A stretch of DNA of 61,592 nucleotides from JALYTY01 sp964546935 (lineage in GTDB: Bacteria; Vulcanimicrobiota; Vulcanimicrobiia; Vulcanimicrobiales; Vulcanimicrobiaceae). Shown here one piece after another: positions 17,500-25,990 of this stretch (position 1 is its first letter; every line of letters begins with the position of its first letter). Where the stretch lies: the NCBI GenBank assembly GCA_964546935.1, contig CAZJLJ010000014.1, positions 1-61,592 on the forward strand, written 5' to 3'. A program made the translations under genes and the position numbers. The notes beneath the pieces are model-generated. The model did no database searches. It had not been told where the DNA came from and saw nothing but the letters and a program-made list of their open reading frames with translations.

Positions 17500-17511
17500 G
17501 AGACCATTAGC

Positions 17512-20500
17512 ATGCCACGATACCGCATCAAAAATGCGATCGCGGCCGTTCTGCTGTTGGTCGGTATGCTCAGCCAGGAAACATGGGCACTGGCGGGCAC
17601 TACCGGTCGCATAAGCGGCACGGTCGCGCAAGCAGATTCCGGCGCTCCGATCGCCAACGCACGGGTCAGCGCCGTTAGCCCATCTCAAACTTCAACGACA
17701 GTCACCGACTCTACGGGGCATTTCTCGTTTATCTCGCTTTCGCCCGACACGTACTCCGTGTCGGTTGAGAAAGATGGATTTCAACCGGTCAGCCAATCCG
17801 GTGTAACCGTCTTTGCCGACGCAACGCAGAGCGTCGTCGTTCGTATGACCGCCGCACTGAAGACCATCGCAAAAGTGACGTCGACCGCGGCCGGGAGTCT
17901 CGTGAAGAGCGGAACGACCGCCGACGTCTATTCGATCAATGCCACGGCGCAAGATAAAATCTCCGCTCTGGGAGGCGGCGGTGGATTGAACAGCGCCTAC
18001 TCCGCAATTGCTTCGGTTCCCGGAGCGTTCGTGCCGCTCAATCAAATGGGATATTTCCAAACCGTTCACATTCGCGGCGGCGATTACGACCAAGTGGGAT
18101 ACGAACTCGACGGCGTGCCGGTAAATCGTTCGTTCGATAATTATCCATCCGGCGCAGCCTCATCGCTTGGGCAACAAGAGCTCCAAGTATATACGGGTGC
18201 ATCACCCGCAAATTCGGAAGGGCAGGGCCTTGCCGGTTACATCAATCAAGTGATTAAAACCGGAACCTATCCTGGTTTCGCAACAGGAAGCGTGGGTATC
18301 GGTACGCCGCAGTTCTACCACAAAGCGGCAGTAGAAGCAGGCGGAGCCGCACCAAACCGTTTGTTCTCGTATTACGCCGGGGTCGGCGGTTTCGATCAGG
18401 GCTTCCGTTACATCGATCAATACAACGGTGCAAGCGCGCAAGAATTCGCTGGACCACTCGCGCCCATAGCGGCGGGTACGGGGACATGTCCTGCCGATCT
18501 GGCCCCTACCGGTTGTTACTCGCTCTTACCGTATCAGTATTCGTTCCAATCATCACTCGCCAATCGCGACGTAGTGGTCAACGTGCATTTCGGCATTCCA
18601 CACCATAAGGACGGTGGACGCGACGACGTGCAGGTGTTGTGGGACAGCGGTCATCTCAACAACCCGTTCTACACATCGCCCAACGACGTGGGCGGTCCGG
18701 CCGCCTATGGGGGCATCGCGAATACGCCAACGTTTGCGGATGGTTATCAGTGGACGTGCCGAGGTGTCGGAACGACTACCACGACGCTGAATTCCAGCTG
18801 TGTTTCGCCGTATTTCTTCCCCGACACACCGGCGCATGCGTTCGGCGGTCCAATTGCGCTAGACTACCGCGACGTGTTAACGAACAACCAAGAGATCCTG
18901 AAACTGCAGTACCAGAAGAACTTCGGAGCGGATGCGTATCTCCGTATTTACGGATACACGTACTATAGCGACTGGTCGCAGGACGGTCCGAACAGCGCCG
19001 CATCGAACTTCGTCGCATGCTGCGCATATGACTATCTTGTCGCGTCGCATACGCGCGGCGTTAGCGCCACGTTCAGCAAACAACTCAACCAGCAAAATCT
19101 TCTTACCGCGCAGGGATCGTACACAACAGCTTCGTCGGTGCGGAACAACAACACGCAGATGTTCAACGCCGGTGGCGCCCGTTCGCGCGGAATCGTCATG
19201 GTGAATGCCAACGATCCGCTTAGCGGTTACTGCTTCACGCCGGCCGGAACGGAGATAACTTGCAACCCTAGTGGCGACGCGAACGGCAATTTTGCAAACT
19301 TTGCAAAATGGGGCGGTATCGCGAGCGGCACCGTTCCGGCGCTAGCCTCGTCTTGCAATATTCCGGGAGGTGCATCGGGGCCGTGCACGTGGCTCATCGC
19401 TGAAAATTCGCAATGGGCGACGTATAATGCCGTCACGCCGAAGTTCACTTCGGGATCTTTGACCGATGAATTGCGGCCATCGGATAAACTTTTGTTCAAC
19501 CTAGGATTACGCTACGACCAATTCCAGTTCGTTGGCCAAAACACGCAAGGCGATCAGGCTCGCGCGTTTTGGTATCGCGCTTGGAACTTGGACAATTGCG
19601 TAAATTCGGTAGGTGCGCCCGTCGATAAGTCGGCCCTTGGGCTGCTGCCGAGCGATGCGTGCCCCGCCGGCTACACTGCGGGCAATATGCAGAACACCTT
19701 CGGAGTTAGCACGTACAACGTGCTCGAGCCGCGGCTCGGCACAACGTATACGATAAATCCCGATATGGTGCTGCGCTTTTCGGCCGGTAGGTATGCGCAG
19801 CCGCCGAACGCGGCATTCGAGCAATACAACACTCTGCAAGAAGATACGCCGTTCACTTTGCCCGGATCAGCCGCGTTCTATGCCTTCGGCTTCACATCGC
19901 CGGGTTTGCACCAGATTAGGCCTCCGACGTCGTGGAATTTCGACCTTTCACTCGAGCAGCATCTTCGCGGAACGGATCTTTCCTATAAGCTCACACCGTT
20001 CTTGCGATCGACTAAGGATCAAACGCAACTCTTTTTCCTCGATCAGAAGACGGCGTTTTCGTCCGGCATCAACGTCGGGCGACAAACGAGTAAAGGCACC
20101 GAGCTCCAGATCAACAAAGGCGACTTCAGCCGAAATGGATTTTCCGGGCAGCTTTCCTTCGCGTACACGTACTCCAGAATTAGGTATGACACTCTAAGCA
20201 ACGGTTCGACCGTGGTGACGGGCATAAACTCCGACATTCAAAAGTACAACGCATTCACGAAAGCGGGCGGCGGTTCAGCATGTTACGCGGGCGGCGTTGC
20301 TGCTGCGTGTACTGCGGCCGGAGCCGTTGCAAACCCGTACTACAACGCACCTTTGCAAGGGCTAATCGACCCGAACCAAGAGTTCCCAACGTTTACCAAC
20401 TTTCCGGGACCGCTTCAATCGTCTGCCGTTGCATTCGGTGCGCCGTACGTGGCGACGTTGATCCTAAACTACAAACACGACAAATTCGCAATCACCCCGT

Positions 20501-21078
20501 CGGTGCAATTCCAGGGCGGTGCGCGGTACGGCGAACCGGAGACGACGCTCGGCATCGATCCCAGCACTTGCGGAACGCCGCTCTCGGCCGGAACACCTTC
20601 GACCGATCCACGTTATCCCTACGGTTCCGCGGGCGGCGGCGCGTACGATGCGACGAACTGCAACGGGCGCATTCCCATTCCGAATCCATACACGGCGGCG
20701 TACGACAATATCGGCGCGTTCGTGCAGCCCAATCAGCTCGCCGGTAACCTCCAGATCAGCTATGACGTTTCGCCACGCATAACGATCGTGGGAACCTTCG
20801 CTAACCTATTCGACACGTGCTGGGGTGGAACGAAGGCTGCATGGACGGTTAGCAACAACAGCCGCATTTGCTCGTATAACATCCTTAACACGGGCGGCTC
20901 TTTCGGCCCAGTCGGGAATGTCTACAATCCGCCCGCGACGGTTGCGAGCTTCCAGCGATTGCTCCAGTTTCCGTATGCGGCGTACTACGGTTCAGTTAAC
21001 ACAAACACCGCCGCGGGAAACTTCAATCAGACGCTGCAACCGTTCCAGATGTACTTCGAAGCCCGTGTAAAACTGTAA
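17512..21078 (+). CDS. TonB-dependent-receptor-like outer-membrane protein with carboxypeptidase-regulatory domain (copy 1)
   Basis: Outer-membrane protein of 1188 residues. A signal peptide (about residues 1-28, ending TWALA) is followed by a carboxypeptidase-regulatory-like Ig domain (GRISGTVAQADSGAPIANAR to about residue 110). A plug domain follows (VHIRGGDYDQVGYELDGVPV) and then a long beta-barrel with many aromatic-rich strands, ending FQMYFEARVKL with a terminal hydrophobic strand. This layout is common in oligomer-uptake or adhesion receptors of soil bacteria. No TonB box is obvious. The ATG has a Shine-Dalgarno (AGGGAGA) preceded by a hairpin. An AraC regulator follows and may respond to the substrate. 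A paralogue lies at 37062-40550. Confidence 0.88.
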   Translation: MPRYRIKNAIAAVLLLVGMLSQETWALAGTTGRISGTVAQADSGAPIANARVSAVSPSQTSTTVTDSTGHFSFISLSPDTYSVSVEKDGFQPVSQSGVTVFADATQSVVVRMTAALKTIAKVTSTAAGSLVKSGTTADVYSINATAQDKISALGGGGGLNSAYSAIASVPGAFVPLNQMGYFQTVHIRGGDYDQVGYELDGVPVNRSFDNYPSGAASSLGQQELQVYTGASPANSEGQGLAGYINQVIKTGTYPGFATGSVGIGTPQFYHKAAVEAGGAAPNRLFSYYAGVGGFDQGFRYIDQYNGASAQEFAGPLAPIAAGTGTCPADLAPTGCYSLLPYQYSFQSSLANRDVVVNVHFGIPHHKDGGRDDVQVLWDSGHLNNPFYTSPNDVGGPAAYGGIANTPTFADGYQWTCRGVGTTTTTLNSSCVSPYFFPDTPAHAFGGPIALDYRDVLTNNQEILKLQYQKNFGADAYLRIYGYTYYSDWSQDGPNSAASNFVACCAYDYLVASHTRGVSATFSKQLNQQNLLTAQGSYTTASSVRNNNTQMFNAGGARSRGIVMVNANDPLSGYCFTPAGTEITCNPSGDANGNFANFAKWGGIASGTVPALASSCNIPGGASGPCTWLIAENSQWATYNAVTPKFTSGSLTDELRPSDKLLFNLGLRYDQFQFVGQNTQGDQARAFWYRAWNLDNCVNSVGAPVDKSALGLLPSDACPAGYTAGNMQNTFGVSTYNVLEPRLGTTYTINPDMVLRFSAGRYAQPPNAAFEQYNTLQEDTPFTLPGSAAFYAFGFTSPGLHQIRPPTSWNFDLSLEQHLRGTDLSYKLTPFLRSTKDQTQLFFLDQKTAFSSGINVGRQTSKGTELQINKGDFSRNGFSGQLSFAYTYSRIRYDTLSNGSTVVTGINSDIQKYNAFTKAGGGSACYAGGVAAACTAAGAVANPYYNAPLQGLIDPNQEFPTFTNFPGPLQSSAVAFGAPYVATLILNYKHDKFAITPSVQFQGGARYGEPETTLGIDPSTCGTPLSAGTPSTDPRYPYGSAGGGAYDATNCNGRIPIPNPYTAAYDNIGAFVQPNQLAGNLQISYDVSPRITIVGTFANLFDTCWGGTKAAWTVSNNSRICSYNILNTGGSFGPVGNVYNPPATVASFQRLLQFPYAAYYGSVNTNTAAGNFNQTLQPFQMYFEARVKL

Positions 21079-21099
21079 ACCGTAAATAGCTCTAACCTT

Positions 21100-21128
21100 G
21101 AAGGCTTCCGCAGCTTGCGGAAGCCTTC
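21100..21128 (+). terminator. Hairpin after the receptor gene, probable terminator
   Basis: GAAGGCTTCCGCA (21100-21112) and TGCGGAAGCCTTC (21116-21128) form a perfect 13-bp stem with a 3-base loop, 22 bases after the stop codon. The following sequence (GTTACGTT) is not a proper T tract, so intrinsic termination is not certain. Confidence 0.6.
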
Positions 21129-21220
21129 GTTACGTTCGTCGCGAGCAAATTCGGGCAATAACTCGCATAAACGGATGGTTTTGCCCTAGGTCACTCGTCC
21201 CGTTCAGCATTCGTTAATTC

Positions 21221-22102
21221 ATGAATATGGAAGAATGCGCGTGGACCAAAAGACGGGATCGCGAGATCGACTTCAACGCAGTGCTCTCGAGTCGCGGCCG
21301 CTTTTGGCACGGCTTTGAGGCTTATCTCTACGACGCGACGGCGGGCTACTCGGAACACTTCTTCGCCAATCACTGCGTCAGCATGCACGTTAGTGAACCC
21401 GCCCTTACAGCCATACGATGCGACGGTGCTTCATTTCACGCTTTGCAAAAGGCGGGCGATGTGAAAATCGTTCCCGCCGGATACTCTCGCATTTGGCAAA
21501 CATCAGGACAAATTCGGAAGCTCGTCGTTTTACTTGCGCCGTGGTTCGTAGACGAAGTCGCTCGTGCGATGGGTTTCGATCCCGGCCAAATATCGATCGT
21601 TCCGCAGTTGCATTTGAACGACAAGCGCATCGAATATCTCGGTTGGGCGATTCTCGCGGAACTCGAAGCAAACGAACCGGTAGGGAGAATTTACGCGAAC
21701 AGCCTTGGCACGGCCATGGCCGCTCATGTTTTACAGAACTACGCGCGACCTTCCGAGAGCCGCGTCGCTACGGGATTGCCGAAGCGCAGGTTGCAAAAAA
21801 TCGTCGACTACGTTCACGAGAACATTTCGCACGATCTCTCGCTCTCGGAACTTGCTGCGGTCGCCAGTATGAGTTCGTCGCATTTGAAAGTGCTCTTCAA
21901 GCAGTCGACGGGGATGCCCGTGCATCAGTATGTCATCCAAGCTCGATTGCAGCACGCTCTGCAGTTAATCGTTGAGACGAGTCTGCCACTCGCCGAAATC
22001 GCGCTGCTCTCCGGTTTTGCAAGCCAAAGCCATCTCGCACGCTGCTTCCGCCCCGTCTACGGCGTCACACCCGCAGAACTCCGTCGCGAGTCAATCCGAT
22101 AA
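21221..22102 (+). CDS. AraC-family transcriptional regulator
   Basis: Regulator of 293 residues with an N-terminal ligand or dimer domain of cupin type (about residues 1-165) and a C-terminal AraC DNA-binding domain with two helix-turn-helix units: LSLSELAAVASMSSSHLKVLF and LPLAEIALLSGFASQSHLARCF, ending FRPVYGVTPAELRRE. It lies 142 bases after the TonB-type receptor gene on the same strand and could control it; that is inference from position. The start may also be the ATG two codons later. Confidence 0.9.
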   Translation: MNMEECAWTKRRDREIDFNAVLSSRGRFWHGFEAYLYDATAGYSEHFFANHCVSMHVSEPALTAIRCDGASFHALQKAGDVKIVPAGYSRIWQTSGQIRKLVVLLAPWFVDEVARAMGFDPGQISIVPQLHLNDKRIEYLGWAILAELEANEPVGRIYANSLGTAMAAHVLQNYARPSESRVATGLPKRRLQKIVDYVHENISHDLSLSELAAVASMSSSHLKVLFKQSTGMPVHQYVIQARLQHALQLIVETSLPLAEIALLSGFASQSHLARCFRPVYGVTPAELRRESIR

Positions 22103-22105
22103 AAC

Positions 22106-22137
22106 AAAACGAGCGATGTTTCCACCGCTCGTTTTTA
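22106..22137 (+). terminator. Rho-independent terminator after the AraC gene
   Basis: AAAACGAGCG (22106-22115) pairs with CGCTCGTTTT (22126-22135) and is followed by further T. It lies directly after the AraC stop and just before the second gap, so it may also terminate the TPM gene arriving from the other side. Confidence 0.85.
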
Positions 22138-22151
22138 CTAATATGCGCCCT

Positions 22152-22251
22152 NNNNNNNNNNNNNNNNNNNNNNNNNNNNNNNNNNNNNNNNNNNNNNNNN
22201 NNNNNNNNNNNNNNNNNNNNNNNNNNNNNNNNNNNNNNNNNNNNNNNNNNN
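22152..22251. other. Assembly gap of 100 N
   Basis: A run of exactly 100 N. It falls in the glycine-rich C-terminal coding region of the TPM protein, a repetitive sequence that probably broke the assembly. Confidence 0.99.
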
Positions 22252-23204
22252 TCGCCGGAGCTTGCGCCGCCCATATCGGCTTGACCGGCGTCGCTACCCC
22301 AACCGGATTGGTCGCCGCCACTCCAGCTGCCGCCTTGGTCGCCGGGTACTATGCCGCCGCCGGCCTGCTGATCGATGTACGTGTTGCCGCCGCGGTTACC
22401 GAAAAGCTCGTTGCCCAGGAAAGCACCGCCGAGGCCGCCGAGCAAACCGCTCCAGAAGCCACCGCCGCCGCCACCGTAGTAGCCGGGACCGCCGTATCCG
22501 GGCCCATAGCCAGGTCCGTATCCCGGACCGCCGCCCATGGGCGCTCCGCCAGGGCCGGCCGGGCCACCGCCATAGTAGCGCGGGCCCGAAGCCGCACGCA
22601 TGATCGAACGAATGATAAGAAATCCGACGACGATGATCAGGATCCACCAGAACATCGAAATATGTACTCCTGAGTTAGTATGTTGAACGTATCCGCCGCG
22701 CGTTGTTGCGGGATAGTTGTATCCATTGGCGCCGCGCGCGTTTGGTGCGCTCTGTAAGTGCGCACGGAAGATGTCCAAAGTGCTGTTTACCGCAGTGGTA
22801 ATGCCGCCGTCATAGTCCCCGTTCTTGAATTGCGCCTCCATGGATTGACGTATGGAGCGCAACGTTTCGGGCGGGAAGAATGCCGCCGTGGCGCGACCCG
22901 GAACGATAATGTCTTTGCGGTCATCTTTTGCAATGAAGATCAGAATGCCGTTGACTTGCTGTTCTGAAAAAACTTTTTGTGCTGCGCTTTGCAGCGATTC
23001 ACTGCCGAGCGACGGAACCGTCACTACGACGATTTGTTTGTTCGTTTGCGCGTTGAAGCTTGCAATTTCGTTGTTCAACTGCGAAACGGTGCCCGGCGAA
23101 AACATGCCGGCGCCGTCTTGAACGAACGACGTAGCCGCGCCGGCAGGAAGTGCGTTGAGCAGGATCCCGATGGCGAGCGCAAAGATCGCGCTAAGGCGTT
23201 TCAT
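22252..23204 (-). CDS. TPM-domain membrane protein with glycine-rich tail (YgcG-like), 3' end in gap
   Basis: Protein of at least 317 residues. A signal peptide (MKRLSAIFALAIGILLNALPAGA) is followed by a TPM_phosphatase domain (about residues 30-150: FVQDGAGMFSPGTVSQLNNE, QIVVVTVPSL, NGILIFIAKDDRKDIIVPG). One membrane segment (MFWWILIIVVGFLIIRSI) and a long Gly/Tyr/Pro-rich tail with PGYGPGYGPGYGGPGY repeats follow. The tail runs into the gap. The ATG at 23204 was chosen because it begins the signal peptide and has GGAGG 13 bases upstream. TPM proteins occur in envelope stress and photosystem repair; the role here is unknown. It follows the rsfS unit on the same strand. Confidence 0.85.
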
Positions 23205-23262
23205 GATTGGACTTCTTTCCTCCAAAAGCTACTATCACGCCGGTACGGCAGGTGTTTCAGAG

Positions 23263-23418
23263 CTAGCGGTTGCCGAGGCTGCCGACAAGCACAACACCAC
23301 CCGCAACGCTGAACACGAAGATAAGCAGGAAGATCCAGACGCCTACCTTTAGCCACATGCTGCGGCGTTCGCGGCTGGCCCGGGTGTGATGGATCACGCG
23401 GTGATGTCGATTCCTCAC
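23263..23418 (-). CDS. Small membrane protein of 51 residues, coupled to rsfS
   Basis: Short gene whose GTG start (23418) overlaps the rsfS stop as GTGA, the same coupling used elsewhere in this operon. It has a basic N-terminus rich in Arg and His (RNRHHRVIHHTRASRERRS) and one membrane helix (VGVWIFLLIFVFSVAGGVVLVG), ending SLGNR. This predicts a single-pass protein with its positive end in the cytoplasm. I do not recognise the family. The overlap and the clean hydrophobic helix support it as real; its length gives little more to go on. Confidence 0.6.
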   Translation of the reverse strand: MRNRHHRVIHHTRASRERRSMWLKVGVWIFLLIFVFSVAGGVVLVGSLGNR

Positions 23419-23747
23419 GATTCCTGCGCTTGACGAGCCTCGACCGCGCTCCAAAGGCGCTCGAGATTGTAGAATTGGCGTTGCTCGGGGGTGAACACGT
23501 TCACGATGACATGGCCGAGATCGATGAGAATCCACGTGCCGTCGGCGTAGCCCTCCACCCTCGTGACGGAGTGGCCCGACCCTTCGACTCTTTCCACGAT
23601 GGCGTCTGCGATGGCACGCGTTTGAATCTTTGAACGCCCCGTAATGAGTGCGAACGTATCGGCAAGGATCGTGCGGCCGCTCACGTCGATGGCGGTAAAA
23701 TCTTCACCTTTTCTGTCGAGCGCTGCTTCGCGCACGATTTCGATCAA
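23415..23747 (-). CDS. rsfS: Ribosomal silencing factor RsfS
   Basis: RsfS/Iojap-family protein of 110 residues that binds ribosomal protein uL14 and blocks subunit joining when nutrients are low. The family core is clear: ALDRKGEDFTAIDVSG, then TGRSKIQTRAIADAI, then GTWILIDLGHVIVNVFTPEQRQFYNLERLW. The start is a TTG whose last bases overlap the yqeK stop (TTGA). The yqeK-rsfS order is the common one in bacteria. It is followed by the overlapping small membrane protein gene. Confidence 0.95.
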   Translation of the reverse strand: MIEIVREAALDRKGEDFTAIDVSGRTILADTFALITGRSKIQTRAIADAIVERVEGSGHSVTRVEGYADGTWILIDLGHVIVNVFTPEQRQFYNLERLWSAVEARQAQES

Positions 23748-24421
23748 TTCAGCGATGTCGTAACCTCCCCAAGTTCCACGCCGAAGTACTGGGCAGCCGC
23801 GGCGGTTTGCGGCGCGACCGCCATACCCTTTTTCCGAAAATACCGCAATGAATGCGCAAGCGTTGCGCGCATGCCGTCGCCAAGATTACGCTCGGCAATC
23901 TGCCAGAGCTCCGCGCGTTCGGAAAACGTTCGTCCGGGTTCCAGGCCATCTGCCAGAAAGACGACGCAGTCGAGCGGCGACATATGCGCGGCGGCAACGG
24001 TGTGCTTTTCGATAGCCGAAAGCACCTCCGGATCGTGAACGGCAAAAGCCTCCTGGGCAATGCAGGCGCCCAGCCGCGCGTGCAAGACAAGGGGGTTCGC
24101 TCGTTCGAATGCGTCGATCGTCATTTGCCGCATCTCGCACTCCGCAATTAGCCGCGGGCCGGGATATAAACGCGCAAGATCGTGGAGCATGCCGGCGAGC
24201 CGTGCCTTCGGTGCGCTGACGGTGTGTTGGAGAGCAAGAAGTTCGGCCGCACGCGCGACGCGTACGACGTGGGCGTACCGGTGTTCTTGTCCCAAATGCG
24301 CGCGCACTCGCCGCGCCAGGTCGATGTAATGCAGCAGTGCTCTACCTACGACTGGCTGAAGCGCGAACGCAGAGCGCGCAAACGCGTGCGATACAAATCG
24401 CCTTTTAAATTGCCCGCCCAC
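23744..24421 (-). CDS. yqeK: HD-domain hydrolase YqeK (symmetrical Ap4A hydrolase)
   Basis: HD-superfamily protein that cleaves diadenosine tetraphosphate. Visible are HRYAHVVRVARAAELLA (first metal His), AGMLHDLARLY (the HD pair), LVLHARLGACIAQEAFAVHD and IEKHTVAAAHMSPLDCVVFLADGLEPGR. The listed start (GTG 24421, 225 residues) overlaps rimI by 76 bases and gives a non-conserved 28-residue extension. Family members start close to LHYIDLARRV; the only codon there is a CTG at 24337, nine bases after the rimI stop. The real start is therefore uncertain. It sits between rimI and rsfS in a coupled operon. Confidence 0.9.
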   Translation of the reverse strand: MGGQFKRRFVSHAFARSAFALQPVVGRALLHYIDLARRVRAHLGQEHRYAHVVRVARAAELLALQHTVSAPKARLAGMLHDLARLYPGPRLIAECEMRQMTIDAFERANPLVLHARLGACIAQEAFAVHDPEVLSAIEKHTVAAAHMSPLDCVVFLADGLEPGRTFSERAELWQIAERNLGDGMRATLAHSLRYFRKKGMAVAPQTAAAAQYFGVELGEVTTSLN

Positions 24422-24888
24422 ATCACGAGCGCGTTCTCGTTGTTATCGCTGTAATAGCCTTTGCGGGTCGTAACGGTAGTGAATCCGTATTTGCGATAAA
24501 GCTGCTGCGCGACGACGTTGCTTTCGCGAACTTCGAGCGTCATCCACGCTGCTCCGCGTTCGATGGCTTCGTCGATCAAGTGAATCAACATCAATTCACC
24601 GAATTTTCTTCCGCGATAGCCTTCGTCAACGGCAATCGTGGTGACGTGCGAATCTTCGAAAATCACCCAAATCCCGCCGTATGCGACGATCTTGCTGCCA
24701 ATACGTCCGACGAAATAGTGCGCGAGCTTATTAGTGTTCAGTTCGTTATAGAATGCATCCGACGGCCAAGTCGTCGCGAACGATTGTCGTTCGATGCGCA
24801 GGACATCCGCGATATCGGAGACCGACATCGGGACGATCGTCAGCTTCTCGTGATCGCCGGTATGCGACGGTGTGAGTTCGGCCTTCAT
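24346..24888 (-). CDS. rimI: Ribosomal-protein-alanine N-acetyltransferase-like RimI
   Basis: GNAT acetyltransferase of 180 residues. The acetyl-CoA-binding core is TTIAVDEGYRGRKFGELML, followed by AWMTLEVRESNVVAQQLYRKYGF and RKGYYSDNNENALVM, which is the RimI pattern. RimI acetylates the N-terminus of ribosomal protein bS18 in E. coli; specificity in other phyla is often broader. The ATG overlaps the tsaB stop as ATGA. The tsaE-tsaB-rimI order is a widespread cluster and supports the call. Confidence 0.92.
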   Translation of the reverse strand: MKAELTPSHTGDHEKLTIVPMSVSDIADVLRIERQSFATTWPSDAFYNELNTNKLAHYFVGRIGSKIVAYGGIWVIFEDSHVTTIAVDEGYRGRKFGELMLIHLIDEAIERGAAWMTLEVRESNVVAQQLYRKYGFTTVTTRKGYYSDNNENALVMWAGNLKGDLYRTRLRALRSRFSQS

Positions 24889-25553
24889 CGCTCTTCGCGC
24901 ACCGCGCGAAATTGAGGCACCTTTGCTGCCGGCAATTCGCCGTAGTCCGCTCGCACTTCATGAGAACTTGCCGCCGGGCGCAAATCTTCAGCCGCCAGCG
25001 CGATGGCTGCAGCGGGGGGCGTTATGGCGGCGGAGCGAGACTCCACGATGTACCCGCCTTCGGCACACGCTGCAAGTACGTCCTCCGCAGCGTTAATTGC
25101 GATCACCGGCAGGCCGCCCGCGGGAAGCACCTCTTTGAGCACCTCGTGGATCGGCCCCGAGGCACGGCGAGTCGATGTACCATTGCGATAACGGGCCGAA
25201 ATGATGCCCGGGCGCCCCACCACTACGGTCAGCGCTTCGGCCAAATCAGTGCCGTACTCGAGGGCGTCGAACGACGAAACGGCTACCAACGGCACGCCCC
25301 ACGCTTGCGCCAGCGACTTGGCGTATGCAATCGCGATGCGCAAGCCAGTGAATCCCCCTGGCCCGGTCCCAACGGCAATTCGATCCAACTCGTTGCCGCG
25401 CAGCCCCGAACCGGACAAGACGTCGGAGATAAGCGCGAGTCCGGCCTCGAGTGCAACGTGACCCCCGAGCTCGCGTTCTGCAACTACGCTCCGGTCGATC
25501 GTAACGGCGGCGGAGAACGACCCAAGGGCTCCGTCGATGCCTAAGATCTTCAC
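24885..25553 (-). CDS. tsaB: tRNA threonylcarbamoyladenosine biosynthesis protein TsaB
   Basis: ASKHA-fold protein of 222 residues that acts with TsaD and TsaE in making t6A37 of tRNAs reading ANN codons. The N-terminus KILGIDGALGSFSAAV and the segment VGTGPGGFTGLRIAIAYAKSLAQAWGVPLVAVSSFDAL are hallmarks of TsaB/YeaZ. The GTG start overlaps the tsaE stop as GTGA, and its stop overlaps the rimI start. The partner tsaD is not in this window. Confidence 0.95.
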   Translation of the reverse strand: MKILGIDGALGSFSAAVTIDRSVVAERELGGHVALEAGLALISDVLSGSGLRGNELDRIAVGTGPGGFTGLRIAIAYAKSLAQAWGVPLVAVSSFDALEYGTDLAEALTVVVGRPGIISARYRNGTSTRRASGPIHEVLKEVLPAGGLPVIAINAAEDVLAACAEGGYIVESRSAAITPPAAAIALAAEDLRPAASSHEVRADYGELPAAKVPQFRAVREER

Positions 25554-25990
25554 GGCTTGCCCACGACCGAGACCGTGCGTGGCTCGTCTCCCGAGCCCGC
25601 GATCGTCACTTCATAACGGTCTGCCGGTACGATTCCTGGCGCATGCGTCCACCACTCGATGAAGACGATTGAGGTGCCGTCGAACGCCTCGTCGAGCCCT
25701 AGTTCGTTCATTTCCGCGGGTGATTCGATTCGGTAGAGATCAACGTGATCGATCGGAGGTATTCCGGGATAGCGGTGCCAGAACGTGAACGTCGGACTGG
25801 TTGTTTGGTCTTCGCCATGCCGGGCTGTTACGGCGGCGCGTACGAAGGTCGTTTTGCCGGCGCCGAGTTCGCCGGAAAGCGCCACGACATCGCCCGGAGC
25901 GAGTGATCGTGCGAATGCCGCCGCAAACGATTCGAAGTCGTCCAGGTTTAAAAGAGTGCGAGTACCTTCAGCGGCGAAGTTGTGGGGCAT
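25550..25990 (-). CDS. tsaE: tRNA threonylcarbamoyladenosine biosynthesis ATPase TsaE
   Basis: P-loop ATPase of 146 residues needed for t6A formation. The Walker A motif is LSGELGAGKTTFVRA; TSPTFTFWHRY and IDHVDLYRIESPAEMNELGLDE are the usual switch and Walker B segments, and IVFIEWWTH is the C-terminal core. It heads the tsaE-tsaB-rimI-yqeK-rsfS operon. Its ATG (25990-25988) overlaps the ATG of the divergent gene (25989-25991) by two bases, so there is no intergenic space. Confidence 0.95.
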   Translation of the reverse strand: MPHNFAAEGTRTLLNLDDFESFAAAFARSLAPGDVVALSGELGAGKTTFVRAAVTARHGEDQTTSPTFTFWHRYPGIPPIDHVDLYRIESPAEMNELGLDEAFDGTSIVFIEWWTHAPGIVPADRYEVTIAGSGDEPRTVSVVGKP

